A stretch of DNA of 64,000 bases from Girardinichthys multiradiatus (GCF_021462225.1 NC_061805.1:50829360-50893359); one strand, 5' to 3'. Positions 20,730-32,719 are shown, counted from the stretch's first letter. The notes: generated by a model from the letters alone, not told the origin. A program made the numbers and translations.

Positions 20730-23700
20730 TTCAATTTCAATTCAATTCAGTTTATCTATATAGCGCCAATTCACAACACATGTCGTCTCAAGGCTCTTCA
20801 CAACAGTCAGGTTCATACATTCCAATTAATCCTAACCATTGAACAGTTCAGTCAGATTCAGTTATTTATTCAAATTGGATAAAAAGTTTTTCTATCTAAG
20901 GAAACCCAGCAGATTGCATCCAGTCAGTGACTTGCAGCATTCACTCCTCCTGGATGAGCATGTAGAGACAGTGGACAGTCACTGGTGTTGACGTTGCAGC
21001 AATCCCTCATACTGAGCATGCATGTAGCGACAGTGGAGAGGAAAAACTCCCTTTTAACAGGAAGAAACGTCCACCAGAACCAGAACCAGGCTCAGTGTGA
21101 GCAGCCATCTGCCACAACCGACTGGAGGTTTGAGAGAACAGAGCAGAGACACAAAGAGAACAAAGAAGCACTGATCCAGGAGTACTTTCTATGGGAAGGA
21201 AAAGTAAATGTTAATGGATGTAGCTCCTTTAGTCGTTTCATCTAGAAAGAAAGAACAGATAAACTCTGAGCCAGTTTTCAAGGTTAGAGTCTGAAAGAGA
21301 GCACATAGAGATAGTCACAGTAGAAGCTCAGTCAATCGCCATATCTAGGAGAGAGAAAGGGTTAAACACTGAAAGACAGGACTATGTGGATCATTGGTAG
21401 AGGGTGAGCATTAAGTTGTTGCCAGCAGAAGCTCGGATGATGCACCTCTCCAGAAAGATGTCAGAGGTAGACACAGAGCCAGGCCAGGTGTAGCTTCTAG
21501 GAAGAGAAAAGAGAGAACAAAGTTAAAAGCTGAAATAACAGCAAATAATGCAAAATTGGAGAGTAGTGTGAGAATGTAGCGAAGAGGGTGAAAGTGGTCC
21601 TTATGTCCTCCAGCAGCCTAAGCCTATAGCAGCATAACTACAGAGATAGCTCAGGATAAACTAAGCCACTCTAACTATAAGCTTTATCAAAAAGGAAAGT
21701 TTAAAGCCTAGCCTTAAAAGTAGACAGGGTGTCTGCCTCACGGAATAAAACTGGGAGCTGGTTCCACAGGAGAGGAGCCTGATAACTAAAGGATCTGCCT
21801 CCCATTCTACTTCTAGAGACTCTAGGAACCATTTCATATCTAAAATGGGGCTGGTAATCAGAGGGAACACTTCCTTAAATAATTTGGTTGGGAATGGGTC
21901 TAACATACAAGTTGAAGGTTTAGATGAAGCTAATATTTCTGATAACTCAGGAAGCTCCACTGGGTCAGAACAGTCCAAACACAGATCAGGTTCTACAGTT
22001 ACTTCCAATGTTGTCTCACTTGCTGAGGTAGAGCTAGATCATTAAGGGCTTTATATGTGAGGAGGAGAATTTAAATTCTATTCTGGATTTAACAGGGAGC
22101 CAATGAAGGGAAGCTAAAATAGGAGAAATATGATCTCTCTTTTTGATTTGACATGTCCTGGTCAAAAATAACACCAAGGTTTTTTACTTTATTATCAGAG
22201 GTCAATTTAATGCCATCCAGGTTAAGTGATTGACTAAGCAGTTTCTTTTTTAAAGACTCCGGTCCAAAGACGACAACTTCTGTCTTGTCTGAATTTAGAA
22301 GCAAAAGATTTAAAGTCATCCAAGTTTTTATATCTTCAAGACATGCTTGTAGTCTATCTAACTAGTTGGGCTCATCAGGATTTATGGATAAGTAAAGCTG
22401 AGTATCATCAGCGTAACAGTGAAAATTTATTCTATGCTGCCTGATAATTTGACCTATTGGAAGCATATATATAGTAAAGAGAATTGGCCCAAGTACTGAA
22501 CCATGTGGTACTCCACAATTAACCCTGGAGTTTAAAGATGATTTATCATTTACATGAACAAACTGGAATCTGTCAGACAGATAAGATTTAAACCAGCCTA
22601 GCGCTGTTCCCCTGATCCCTACAGCATATTCCAGCCTTTTTAAGAGAATATTATCATCGACTGGATCAAATGTAGCACTGAGATCTAACAGAACCAGAAC
22701 AGACACAAGTCCATTATCTGAGGCCATAAGAATATCATTAGTGACTTTCAGCAGAGCTGTTTCAGTGCTATGATGAAATCTGAAACCTGACTGAAACTCT
22801 TCAAACAGGTCATTGCTGTATAAATGTTCACACATTTGATTAGCAACTATTTTCTCAAGAATTTTAGAAAAGAATGGAAGATTGGATATAGGTCTGTAAT
22901 TTATTAACTCATCTCAATCAAGCGAAGGTTTCTTAAGCAAAGGCTTAATTAGAGCTACCTTTAAAGCTTGTGGTACATATCCATTTACTAAAGATAGATT
23001 AATCATATCTAAAATGGGGCTGGTAATCAGAGGGAACACTTCCTTAAATAATTTGGTTGGGATTGGGTCTAACATACAAGTTGAAGGTTTAGATGAAGCT
23101 AATATTTCTGATAACTCAGGAAGCTCCACAGGATCAAAACAGTCCAAACACAGATCAGGTTCTGCAGTTATTTCCAATGTTGTCTCACTTGCTGAGGATG
23201 AAGTAATCATCTTCAGGAGTATGTCAAAGATTTTATTTTTAATAGAATCAATTTTATTTAAGAAGAATCCCATAAAGTCATGACTGCTAAGAGCTAAGGG
23301 AATGGATGACTCAACAGAGCTATGACTCTGTGTAAGTTTAGCAACTGTATTAAAGAGAAACCTAGGATTATTCTTGTTCTCTTCTATTAATGATGAGAAA
23401 TAAGCTGTTCTAGCTTGGTGAAGTGTCTTTTTATACAACAGTAGGCTATTTTTCCAGATTAAGTAGGAATCCTCTAGGTGTGTAGAGCGCCATTTCCTCT
23501 CCAATTTTCTAACATTGTGCTTTAAAGTACGCAGCTCTGAATTAAACCAAGGAGCTAGCCTCCTCTTAATGATTACCTTCTTTTTCAAGGGGGCTGCATT
23601 GTCTAATGAAGCACGCAATGATGAAGTAACACTATGAATAAGAGAATCAATTTGTGAAGGGGAAGAAACAAAATTATTGCCCTCCACTGTGCTTTTCAGT

Positions 23701-24119
23701 GATAATGAGGAAATCAAAAGTGGAACAGATTCTTTAAAGGTTGTTACAGCATTGTCTGATAATGATCTACTATAATGAAATGTTCTTTCAGGTGTGAAGT
23801 ATTCGGTTAAATTAAACTCAAAGGTTATTAAGAAATGGTCAGACAGGACAGGATTGTGAGAAAATATTGTTATTTCTGTACACTCAATGCCATATGTCAG
23901 CACAAGGTCCAGAGAATGAAGACAAAGGTGGGTAGGTTTGTTAACGTTCTGAGCAAAGCCAATTGAGTCTAAGATAGCATTAAACGCTATATTTAGGCTA
24001 TCACTTTCAGCGTCAACATGACTGTTAAAATCCCCCACTATAATAACTTTATCTGTATTTAACAATAAATCAGATAAAAGGTATGAAAACTGATTTAAAA
24101 ATTGAGAGTAAGGGCCTGG
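20730..24119 (-). mobile_element. L2-type LINE, 3.4-kb chimeric copy
   Basis: On the minus strand the element starts inside the endonuclease region at 24,119 (5' truncated). It runs through endonuclease C-terminus, linker, RT, a scrambled C-terminal part and a long 3' UTR, and ends with the family tail near 20,730. A deletion joins the end of the RT palm/thumb region to the far C-terminal region near 22,140. At 21,840-22,030 there is an extra 190-bp copy of the linker sequence also found in place at about 22,985-23,200, fused directly to the C-terminal region. The copy is therefore a chimera (see findings). Confidence 0.9.
22089..24065 (-). pseudogene. L2 LINE ORF2 (endonuclease end, RT), broken
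   Basis: ORF2 of an L2-clade LINE makes the endonuclease and reverse transcriptase that copy the element into a nicked target. From 24,065 the frame reads VGDFNSHVDAESD, then SDHFLITFEF (end of the AP-type endonuclease), a linker, and RT motifs ending in [10 protein letters not shown] (about 22,400-22,411), the catalytic box. Two nonsense codons interrupt one single frame: a TGA at 22,914-22,916 and a TAG at 22,362-22,364. The RT box that should read PQGSVLGP reads PHGSVLGP. After DQDMS the thumb is deleted and the frame is lost. Not functional. Confidence 0.88.
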
Positions 24120-24411
24120 TGTTCAGCTCGGGATGTGGAGGACACACCCAGAGAGCTGCATGCAACAGCGAGTAAGAGGACACCGGTCATGGTAAATTGG
24201 TCCCAGCCTCCGAATACCGGATATAAATACAACAACATTACAAAAGACAAATTAAATTCAGACAGCACGCTTTTTGCAAAATGTGTTCAGTCATCAACTT
24301 TCACCTGTTACACAACTGACTCTTCACATCAAAACGCTTCAACTCTGGCAGAATATCATCTGTAAAATTTCTAAATAATAGCCTAATATATAATAGTCGT
24401 ACTCGTGGTCT
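24120..24411. other. Short unassigned stretch between two LINE fragments
   Basis: It lies between the truncated 5' end of the L2 copy and an RTE fragment. I recognise nothing in it. Confidence 0.35.
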
Positions 24412-24602
24412 TCTACTTTATCCGGGACCGGGTCGCGGGGGCAGCAGGCTCAGCAGAGACGCCCAGACTTCCCTCTCCCCAGACACCTCCTCCAGCTCCT
24501 CCGGGGGTTCCCAGGCCAGCCGAGAGACATAGTCCCTCCAGCGTGTCCTGTGCCGTCCCCTGGGCCTCCTCCCAGTGGGACGTGCCTGGAACACCTCCTG
24601 AT
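24412..24602 (-). mobile_element. RTE-type LINE, short 3' fragment
   Basis: The minus strand carries the same C-terminal coding segment as the element at 16,570: GGAGGGACTATGTCTCTCGG, then the region encoding VWASLLSLLPP-like residues and a CCCGGATAAAGT-type end. The fragment is under 200 bp. It is cut on its upstream side at about 24,602 and has only a minimal tail. Confidence 0.65.
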
Positions 24603-24609
24603 ATATAAT

Positions 24610-25735
24610 AAATGTTTCTTAAAAAAATTTATTTAGAAGAAAGTTCAGAATGTAAGCCAAAGGAAACCAGAACTGTCAGGTTCTGTCAGTGGCGCCAGTA
24701 GTAGGAGATGGAGGAAAGACAGAGAGAAAGGGGAGATATTCTCCTCCAATGAACAACAGTGAATGAATAAAACGCTACCGGCTCCATGGTGCAGGGATCC
24801 ACCCCCTAAACAGTCAATTAAATGAGCATATAAACTTCTAGAACACTCATACAATTATTAATATAGAGATAAGATTAACTTTATCATCCCCCTAGGGGGA
24901 AATTAAATAGTTTCAGCAGCTTGACAGGTTAATGGTCAAACTCTGGTAAGGTAATATTAGGAAGGATAAATAAATAATAGAAAAACAAAACATAAATAAA
25001 AAGTGAAGAAAATTACAAACATCATTTACATCTTCCTGCTATATAGTGCAGGAAGATGTAAATGAGGTGAATCAGTATCTGCTGTATTGTTCATGATGAT
25101 GTCAGCACCATCTGTCTAAATGGTCATCTCCAACGCTCCCCCGTCTGTGGAGAAGTTCTCTGGTGCTGCTATCTCCTCTCCAGCTTCTGAATGCAGCAGG
25201 AACCAGAGCTGCTCACATTCCAGGCTGGTGCTGAAAACAGAGGGAACGACGCATTGATCTGCTGGGAATGTCTGTTGGTTCCCACCGTGATCCCAGGACC
25301 AAATCTACCTTCAACACTCCTCTCTTCTCCTCCATCAGCAGGCTCTGCTCCTCTGTTCACTTCGCTTTTCTCCATCTTTTGTTCTCCAGTTTGTTTTGGT
25401 AATTTAACCAAACTAAACTTCATTGAACAAGGAGATCACAGTAAAATGCTGGCAGCTGAAAGACCATATTAATATAAAATAGATTAAGCATGAAGAGTAA
25501 ACATAATAATAAACAAATCAAAATGATGCATGTAAATAAGCTACGTTCAAACATGTTGATGCTGTGTGACAATTTAATTTAATCTAACTTAATCTAAAGT
25601 TTTATCATCATGATATAATCATTTTTGAATCCAGTCTAAATTCTATCATCAGTTAATTCATCACCACTGATTACTGAGAGCGCATTTGTTTTTGTTTTAT
25701 TTTTTGCAACAACCAATCACAGCTCATATAAGACA
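24610..25735. other. Stretch without recognised gene, contains hairpin
   Basis: It begins with unclassified sequence. At 24,880-24,905 there is a fish-repeat-like segment (CTTTATCATCCCCCTAGGGG). A perfect inverted repeat at 25,023-25,064 is described in the findings. No exon was recognised. Confidence 0.4.
25023..25064. repeat. Perfect 17-bp inverted repeat, 8-nt loop
   Basis: Arms CATTTACATCTTCCTGC (25,023-25,039) and its exact reverse complement (25,048-25,064) flank the loop TATATAGT. It sits in a stretch that looks like part of a dispersed repeat and encodes no protein. Confidence 0.95.
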
Positions 25736-25740
25736 GCGTC

Positions 25741-25813
25741 ACACCTAGCAAATGGGGTCAACCACACCTAGCAACGGGGTCAACCACACCTAGCAATGGG
25801 GTCAACCACACCT
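25741..25813 (+). repeat. Short tandem repeat, 22-bp unit, about 3 copies
   Basis: Three near-identical units, each beginning ACACCTAGCAA and ending GGGGTCAACC. The first is one base longer (AAATGG against AATGG or AACGG). The partial fourth unit ends at ACACCT. Confidence 0.95.
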
Positions 25814-25814
25814 C

Positions 25815-27925
25815 CTCACTAAGATAGGAAGTTCAGTTGTCTCATGCTCAGAGTCGCTCTCAGCAGCGAACTGAATCAACTTGAAGCTGAGACTCCTTGG
25901 CAGGAATATTTAGTTAGGAGTTCTCTGAGAGACTCTGAGGATCTTTGTGAATATGGACCCTGAACTTTAGCAGATTTAACAGAAATCACAAGGCAATTAT
26001 TTTTCAACAATGTAAAGAAGAGGAGAGAAAAGAATCTAGAGGAAGATGGAGCGGTACACAATCTAAGCTGCTGAGAACCAATGGCTGATCATTCCAGTCC
26101 CACATTGCATTGATGCAGTAATTCATGCAAAAGGAGCCCAGACTAATTACTGTGTGCAGAAACTTGTACAGTACATGGTGAAGCTTATTGGTTCTCCCAT
26201 ATTTCATTGTTAAAAGTCATTTTTCATTGATCTGATGTAACAATCTAGTTTTCAGACAGAGGAAAGTTTGGTTTTTCATTTGCTCTGAAACCTAAGTCAT
26301 CTAAATTAATGATAAAATAAGCTCTTGAAATACATCCCTATGTGTGTAATGAATCTACATGATAAATGAGTTCAACTAACTACGTCAACATGTAAGACAA
26401 CATGTAAATGTTTTTTAAATTAGTTTTAAATGATTTGGAAAGCCTTGTTTTTGCAGCATTTTAATGTAAATGTTTCTGATTTGTTGAACATTCACCACTT
26501 GAAAAGGTTTATTTGTGCATTTGTTTATCTGAAGCTAATTGATCTGAACAGCCAATCAGCTTCCTTAGCTCTACTGATCAACTCTGTGACATTCCTGCTC
26601 CATGATCCATGATGAGGGCCAAAGCAATGACAGCAGAATCAGAGGAAAACAGACGGGAGTCGGCAGAAAAGACTGCTGACAGCAGAATGGAGGAAAGACA
26701 ACTAGCGCATCCCGTTTGGATTGGATCCATCTCGTACGTGCAGCTCCAGTGATATAAAGTAAACAGAGCCGGTTTTAATCTGATCCTACTCTTTGTGTCA
26801 CTACATCCTGGTTCTGCTCCTCAGTTCAGTTCGGTCAGACATCAAACCATCTTCATCACTGAGCTAATGTCTGCTGAGCATCATTTTTTATCTTTTCATT
26901 CCCACAGTCAGTGAATGCATCACGATGGAAAGAAACAAAGGGTGTAAAAATCATCAATAATCAATGAAGAAGGCCGGAGCTTTGGTTGGATTTTATTTAC
27001 TGAAGATAATTGCTCATGAGCAGAGAAGGATTTATTATTTTCTCATGCAATACAATGATAAGAAATTAGCATTTAGGTTCGGGTCAGAACCAGTTTTCCT
27101 TGTTCCAGCAACTTCTACTCTTTTTCGTCCCATTGTCAGGTCATTGTTCTGTAAATCTCCTGCTGACTCAATGTAACGGTGATTTGCGTCAGTGAGTCCT
27201 GAATTCAGAGCTGGAAGGTCACTTTTTGTTCACACAACAACACAAGTGCAACATTAGCTCTAATGTTTGAACTCGCCCGTTGTTACACTCTGTCTGCAGC
27301 GACAGATTTACAGCTTTGTGTCGTAGATGACACCAGAAATAACCTTTTGTTTGCAGATATAGGTGTGTTGCTTTGTGAATCCATGAAAAAGAAACCAAAT
27401 CTCCTCAGCGGCGTCACATTTACTCTCCACTCAACCTGACGCCATAACCAACACCCATTTCTATTAATAGGACATACTTCAACTTCAAATAACTTCAAAC
27501 TCAATATCATTACCTACAGAGCATTTACATTTTTGTCATTTTGCAAATACTTTTGTCTAAAGTCACACGGAAGGAACTCTTTTCAGGCTGAAACTGCAGG
27601 TGTAGAAGTAAAAGAAGTTAAAGCCCGGCATGTTAGATAACAGTTTTTCTTCAAAAGGAAATGTTTTCAGGAGAGTTTTGAAGCCTTTGTTAGCTCGTTC
27701 CACTTAGAATCACAAATGAATGTTCTTCCTTACTGACCTAACACTAGATGCACACCATGAGACATCTGCCTGAAGAGAATCCCAGTAATTTGGACAAACA
27801 TCAGAGTAGAAACTGCAACAGGAGTTGGTGGCATTATGGATTCACTTCGTAAACAGTACTTCTTGGCCCAGATATAAAAAGTTTGCATACTATTTAAAGT
27901 GGAACATCACAATGGGTACAAGAAA
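25815..27925. other. Stretch without recognised gene
   Basis: Non-coding sequence in which I recognise neither exons nor complete mobile elements. The region 25,835-26,060 looks like a repeat leader but could not be classified. Confidence 0.35.
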
Positions 27926-27926
27926 A

Positions 27927-28100
27927 ATTAGGGTGGTAGAGCAGTACCGTGGTGCAGGTCTTAGCATTTTGACACAGATTTAGCATGTCTCTCTGTGTGC
28001 ATGCATAGTCAGCCATGACTGTCCTGTGCAGACCTGAGATGGATTGGCGACCTGTCCAGTGTGGACCCTGCCTCCCGCCTAATGATGGCGGGAGATAGGC
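27927..28100 (+). repeat. SINE-like repeat fragment
   Basis: It contains the body segment GGATTGGCGACCTGTCCAGT followed by GTGGACCCTGCCTCCCGCC, shared with the SINE-like repeats at 5,875 and 28,290. The head is diverged (GGGTGGTAGAGCAGTACC). Confidence 0.6.
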
Positions 28101-28289
28101 ACAACAAATATTTATATTCTAAATTTCTATTCATTTCCTGACCACTGTTTTCCATATGGCTCTGTGTCTGTTTTAAACACCTGATTAAAAGGGAGACCTT
28201 TAGAGTTCCATCTCCAGTAAAACCTTTATAATTATAAAATACATAATATTTTATACATATTTTTATTATATGTTATATTTTACAATATA

Positions 28290-28386
28290 ATGCTCCAAAA
28301 TCCTGCGACGGACTTGCGACCTGTCCAGGGTGTACCCCGCCTCCCGCCCGTAGACCGCTGGAGATGGGCACCAGAAGCGGGGATAA
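28290..28386 (+). repeat. SINE-like repeat fragment, body only
   Basis: Only the distal body is present: GACTTGCGACCTGTCCAGGG followed by TGTACCCCGCCTCCCGCCC. It is 5'-truncated relative to the copy at 5,875. Confidence 0.65.
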
Positions 28387-28609
28387 TTGTCTAAATCTCT
28401 GAACATGCATTTCACTCTGCAGCATAACACAATCTGAAAACCTGATAAACCAGGTGGATGTTTGTCCAAAGGTTCTGCCATGGGTGCTGCTGCTCTCACA
28501 TACCATGTATATCACACGTAGGCTCTAACAACCCAATGATACCAATGATACCATTACGTAATCTTACTTAATCCTTATTTTCTTTAAAAATGTATGCCAG
28601 TATTTCTCA

Positions 28610-28870
28610 GCTCTGATTTTCAGGAGCTACGATCCAGCATCCCATTTCCAACAAACCTGAACCAAACGGCTCATTTCCTCAACAGCAGGTTATTCAGATC
28701 TGCAGATCCCATTCATTTTATTCAGGTATGTTGGAGAAGGGATGCATCTAAATGTTGCAGGATGGTGGAGCTCGAGGACAGGAGTTGGGAAACCCTTTCC
28801 TGCAGGTTTCAGATGTGTCCCTGCTCCAACACACCTGCTTCAAATGGTTGGGTTGTCTCCTCAACAGGCA
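28610..28870. repeat. Decayed fish dispersed repeat with inverted halves
   Basis: Two halves appear in roughly opposite orientation: a segment containing GGTATGTTGGAGAAGGGATG and, 80 bases on, TGTGTCCCTGCTCCAACACA. They pair as complements of a common MITE-like repeat. The relative at 43,901-44,121 is better preserved. Confidence 0.45.
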
Positions 28871-29439
28871 CAGCAGAAGTGACCCATCAGTATAAATCAG
28901 ATGTTCTTTTGCAGCTCTACCAGACCTGGACTCTGTATTAGACTTTTTCTTTATTATCAACCATGCAGCTCCTTTATTTTTGTTCTCTTCATCAGTGTTA
29001 AAGACTTCTAGTTTTTCTTTCTACTGCAGTCAATTGGAAATCACTTTCTGAATGTGAATATAACCAGCATCTATTTTGAAAGCCGGAAACTCATCACTTT
29101 CACCCAAATAATGATCCAGTCATAGTGAGAAACTGATCTTAGAAAACCGCATCATTCTTTAACATGAAGGCAGAATCCACCCACGTCCTGGAAATATTTC
29201 TCACACCTTTCCTTTAGATGTTTGTAAGGTGTCTCACTCTCCATTAGGTGTGTGAAGCTTTCTGCTGTTTGCACTGGTGTGGTAACAGAATACCAGCATG
29301 CTGGTTCATATCTACTCCGAGGAAAAGGCTTGGCCTTTCAGCTGCAGGAAGCTACAGTTGGAGCCTGTTTGAGCTTGAAAATGGATTATTGCAGCCTAAT
29401 TTCACAGATTTCTCTTAGCTGTGATCACAGTTAAACAAA

Positions 29440-29840
29440 TTCGGCTTCATCCATTAATGTTTGCATGAACGGAGGGACTTTCCGGTATTATTCAAACTAG
29501 CTTTGGTATTGGCATCCTTTGTGCTGAAGAAATATTTAAAGCTCACCTCCGGCACGGATACAGTTAACATGAGTCCATTTCCGTGCAATGCAAGAGACGT
29601 GGCCCGGCATGGTGGAGCCTGGACCCCACCTTGGTGCAATGCCTGGGGTTAAGGCTCATCTATGAGAGAAGGGTGGCTGGCCAAGCCCGGACGACAGATG
29701 CCATGCCATCTCCCAGTGGGCCCTACGCCTGCTGAGTGGCGGAGACCTCGGCGATCCCTCGATGTTGAAACATGTGGCGGGGAGGCGTTGGCACGATGAC
29801 GTAAAACATTGTGGTTGGTCAGGACAACTTACTATTGCAG
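29440..29840. other. GC-richer unassigned stretch upstream of a candidate exon
   Basis: It is denser in CpG than its surroundings from about 29,590 to 29,800 (for example GGCCAAGCCCGGACGACAG). I recognise no repeat or exon here. It may be an upstream exon or promoter of the candidate gene whose exon begins at 29,841, but no frame is open across it. Confidence 0.3.
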
Positions 29841-29991
29841 TTTGTACAAAACATGGATGACTTTTACAAAGAAATCTCCCATTACCTATCAAAAGGCACT
29901 TACCACAGCCTAACCACCCCTTCTAAAAGTCCAAGTACCAAAAGCAGAAAGGCCACCATTAGGAAGGATTCAAAAAATTACACATTTAAAA
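29841..29991 (+). CDS. Candidate exon, start of a GIN1/Ginger-like integrase protein
   Basis: A 151-nt block is bounded by a good acceptor (CTTACTATTGCAG) and a consensus donor (AAAA followed by GTAAGT). It is open in phase from its first base. The peptide reads FVQNMDDFYKEISHYL, then SKGTYHSLTTPSK, and ends with KATIRKDSKNYTFK. This resembles the N-terminal stretch before the zinc-binding domain in GIN1 and related Ginger-type integrases, where a tyrosine-rich helix, a GxYH motif and an IRR-like basic segment lead into the integrase; that comparison is from memory. The HHCC and catalytic core exons were not found before the L2 insertion at 30,268. The call is therefore a single exon of uncertain identity. 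Confidence 0.42.
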
Positions 29992-30267
29992 GTAAGTAAC
30001 AGTGTGACTCAACGTTTATGTTAGCGGCTCCTATTCAATTCATATTTGTAACATATGAATGCCTTTTTGTTTCTGGAGACCCTCATCCAGGATACTGCAG
30101 TCACTTCTGCAGCCTAATGCAATAGATAAGCATACGTTTGATACACACAAAACCTGGACTAGACTAAAGTAGCTCCAGGAGGATGAAGGTCTAAAAAAAA
30201 GAAAGCAATTAAGTCTTGTTATTCATCAGAAAAGCCTTAACATAAATCAAATTATTAAATTCTATGC

Positions 30268-31766
30268 AATTCAGTTTATCTATATAGCGCCAATTCACAA
30301 CACATGTCGTCTCAAGGCTCTTCACAAAGTCAGGTTCATACATTCCAATTAATCCTAACCATTGAACAGTTCAGTCAGATTCAGTTATTTATTCAAATTG
30401 GATAAAAAGTTTTTCTATCTAAGGAAACCCAGCAGATTGCATCCAGTCAGTGACTTGCAGCATTGACTCCTCCTGGATGAGTATGTAGAGGCAGTGGACA
30501 GTCACTGGCGTTGACTTTGCAGTAATCCCTCATACTGAGCATGCATGTAGCGACAATGGAGAGGAAAAACTCCCTTTTAACAGGAAGAAACCTCCAGCAG
30601 AACCAGAACCAGGCTCAGTGTGAGCGGCCATCTGCCACGACCGACTGGGGGTTTGAGAGAACAGAGCAGAGACACAAAGAGAACAAAGAAGCACTGATCC
30701 AGGAGTACTTTCTATGGGAAGGAAAAGTAAATGTTAATGGATGTAGCTCCTTTAGTCGTTTCTAGAAAGAAAGAACAGATAAACTCTGAGCCAGTTTTCA
30801 AGGTTAGAGTCTGAAAGAGAGAACATAGAGTTAGTCACAGTAGAAGCTCAGTCAATTTCCATGTCTAGGAGAGAGAAAGGGTTAAACACTAAAAGACAGG
30901 GCCATGTGGATCATTGGTAGAGGGTGAGCATTAAGTTGTTGCCAGCAGAAGCTCGGATGATGCACCTCTCCAGAAAGATGTCACAGGTAGACACAGAGTC
31001 AGGCCAGGTGTAGCTTCTAGGAAGAGAAAAGAGAGAACAAAGTTAAAAGCTGAAATAACAGCAAATAATGCAAAATTGGAGAGTAGTGTGAGAATGTAGC
31101 GAAGAGGGTGAAAGTGGTCATTATGTCCTCCAGCAGCCTAAGTCTATAGCAGCATAACTACACAGATAGCTCAGGACAAACTAAGCCACTCTAACTATAA
31201 GCTTTATCAAAAAGGAAAGTTTTAAGCCTAGCCTTAAAAGTAGACAGGGTGTCTGCCTCACGGACTAAAACTGGGAGCTGGTTCCACAGGAGAGGAGCCT
31301 GATAACTAAAGGATCTGCCTCCCATTCTGCTTCTAGAGACTCTAGGAACCATATCATATCTAAAATGGGGCTGGTAATCAGAGGGAACATTTCCTTAAAT
31401 AATTTGGTTGGGATTGGGTCTAACACACAAGTTGAAGGTTTAGATGAAGCTAATATTTCTGATAACTCAGGAAGCTTCACAGGATCAAAACAGTCCAAAC
31501 ACAGATCAGGTTCTGCAGTTATTTCCAATGTTGTCTCACTTGCTGAGGATGAAGTAATCATCTTCGGGAGTATGTCAAAGATTTTCTTTTAAATAGAATC
31601 AATTTTATTTAAGAAGAATCCCATAAAGTCATGACTGCTAAGAGCTAAGGGAATGGATGGCTAAACAGAGCTATGACTCTGTGTGAGTTTAGCAACTGTA
31701 TTAAAGAGAAACCTAGGATTATTCTTGTTCTCTTCTATTAATGATGAGAAATAAGCTGTTCTGGCT
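30268..31766 (-). mobile_element. L2-type LINE, RT-deleted copy
   Basis: Read on the minus strand: the copy starts at 31,766 in the linker (TTAGAACAGCCAGAACAGC), runs through EPDLCLDCFDPVKLPEL and ends SPILDM. It then jumps straight to the C-terminal segment encoding WFLES/GGRSFSYQAPLLWNQ-type residues, missing the whole RT domain. It has the complete 3' UTR and tail, ending near 30,268. It cannot make RT and would depend on another copy. The junction matches that in the 20,730 copy. Confidence 0.88.
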
Positions 31767-31769
31767 GTT

Positions 31770-32715
31770 CTAAATTATGTTCATTCACTTTTTATTTCTT
31801 GATTATATATTTACTTTGTATAATGTAATTTTTACAAATGTTGAAAAGGGCGTGGACATGTCAGATACAAGTGTAACAAAAATATAACACCTACGTTTAT
31901 TGTATCTGCCCTTCCTACATCTCCAGCATCTCCTCCATGATTCTGCGTGTCCAGAAGAGCAGACACGGGATCCTCTCTGCTTCTGTCATTTGTACCAGCT
32001 CTATACAGTATTTGTGTTTTGATGACAATTACATTTGAACTGAGACAAAGATCTTCTCTTTTTTTTTTTGTCAGTGACTAATTGATTTGTTAGTGCTTTC
32101 GACATTCTAAAAAGGAAATGTGAAATTTGCAAACATAGCTGGTAAAGTTAACTTGTAATAATGTTCTTTAATTATAAAGTGTGGGGTCTGATCTTAAATG
32201 TTTGGACTTTAGGGTGGGAGTTCCCTGCCTTTGATTAATAGACAGATGTAAATATTGGAACTGATATTTGGTCTAATAAATAATCTCAGACTCCACACCG
32301 TAAATTAATAAAATTATGTATACACAAAAATTGACATGGGAAAAACAAGTTTACATTGCCCTTATGTTCCTATTATTAATAATAGGGTATGTTTTTTGGT
32401 CTGTTAAAGTATAATTGATATTTGGTCTAACAAATAATAATGCCAGACATGCACCTTAAACAAACTAACGTAATAAAATAATTAACCTTCAAATTCAAAA
32501 GGGCTTTATTGGTATGGCATAAAGAGATTTAGGTTGCCAAAAGAAATGTGAAATAAAAGCAAAATATGTAATGATAGAGACCCCGAGCAGATTGGATTCT
32601 TATGAATGGGTGCAATATTGTCCGAACAGTATTGCTGTATTGTGACGTCATCGGCAGGCACAAGGCCCCCAGCAGATCTGACCACCTGAGCAGATCTTGT
32701 ACCTTAACCGGCAAG
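31770..32715. other. Stretch without recognised gene
   Basis: AT-rich non-coding DNA. The segment at 32,490-32,520 (CAAAAGGGCTTTATTGG) looks like the edge of a common fish repeat. Nothing else was recognised. Confidence 0.35.
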
Positions 32716-32719
32716 AAAT

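Noticed and set aside
22985..23283. Plus-strand open frames inside the L2 copies (also at 31,365 and on the minus strand at 62,847)
   Set aside because: They are antisense to the L2 ORF2 linker and follow wherever that sequence occurs.
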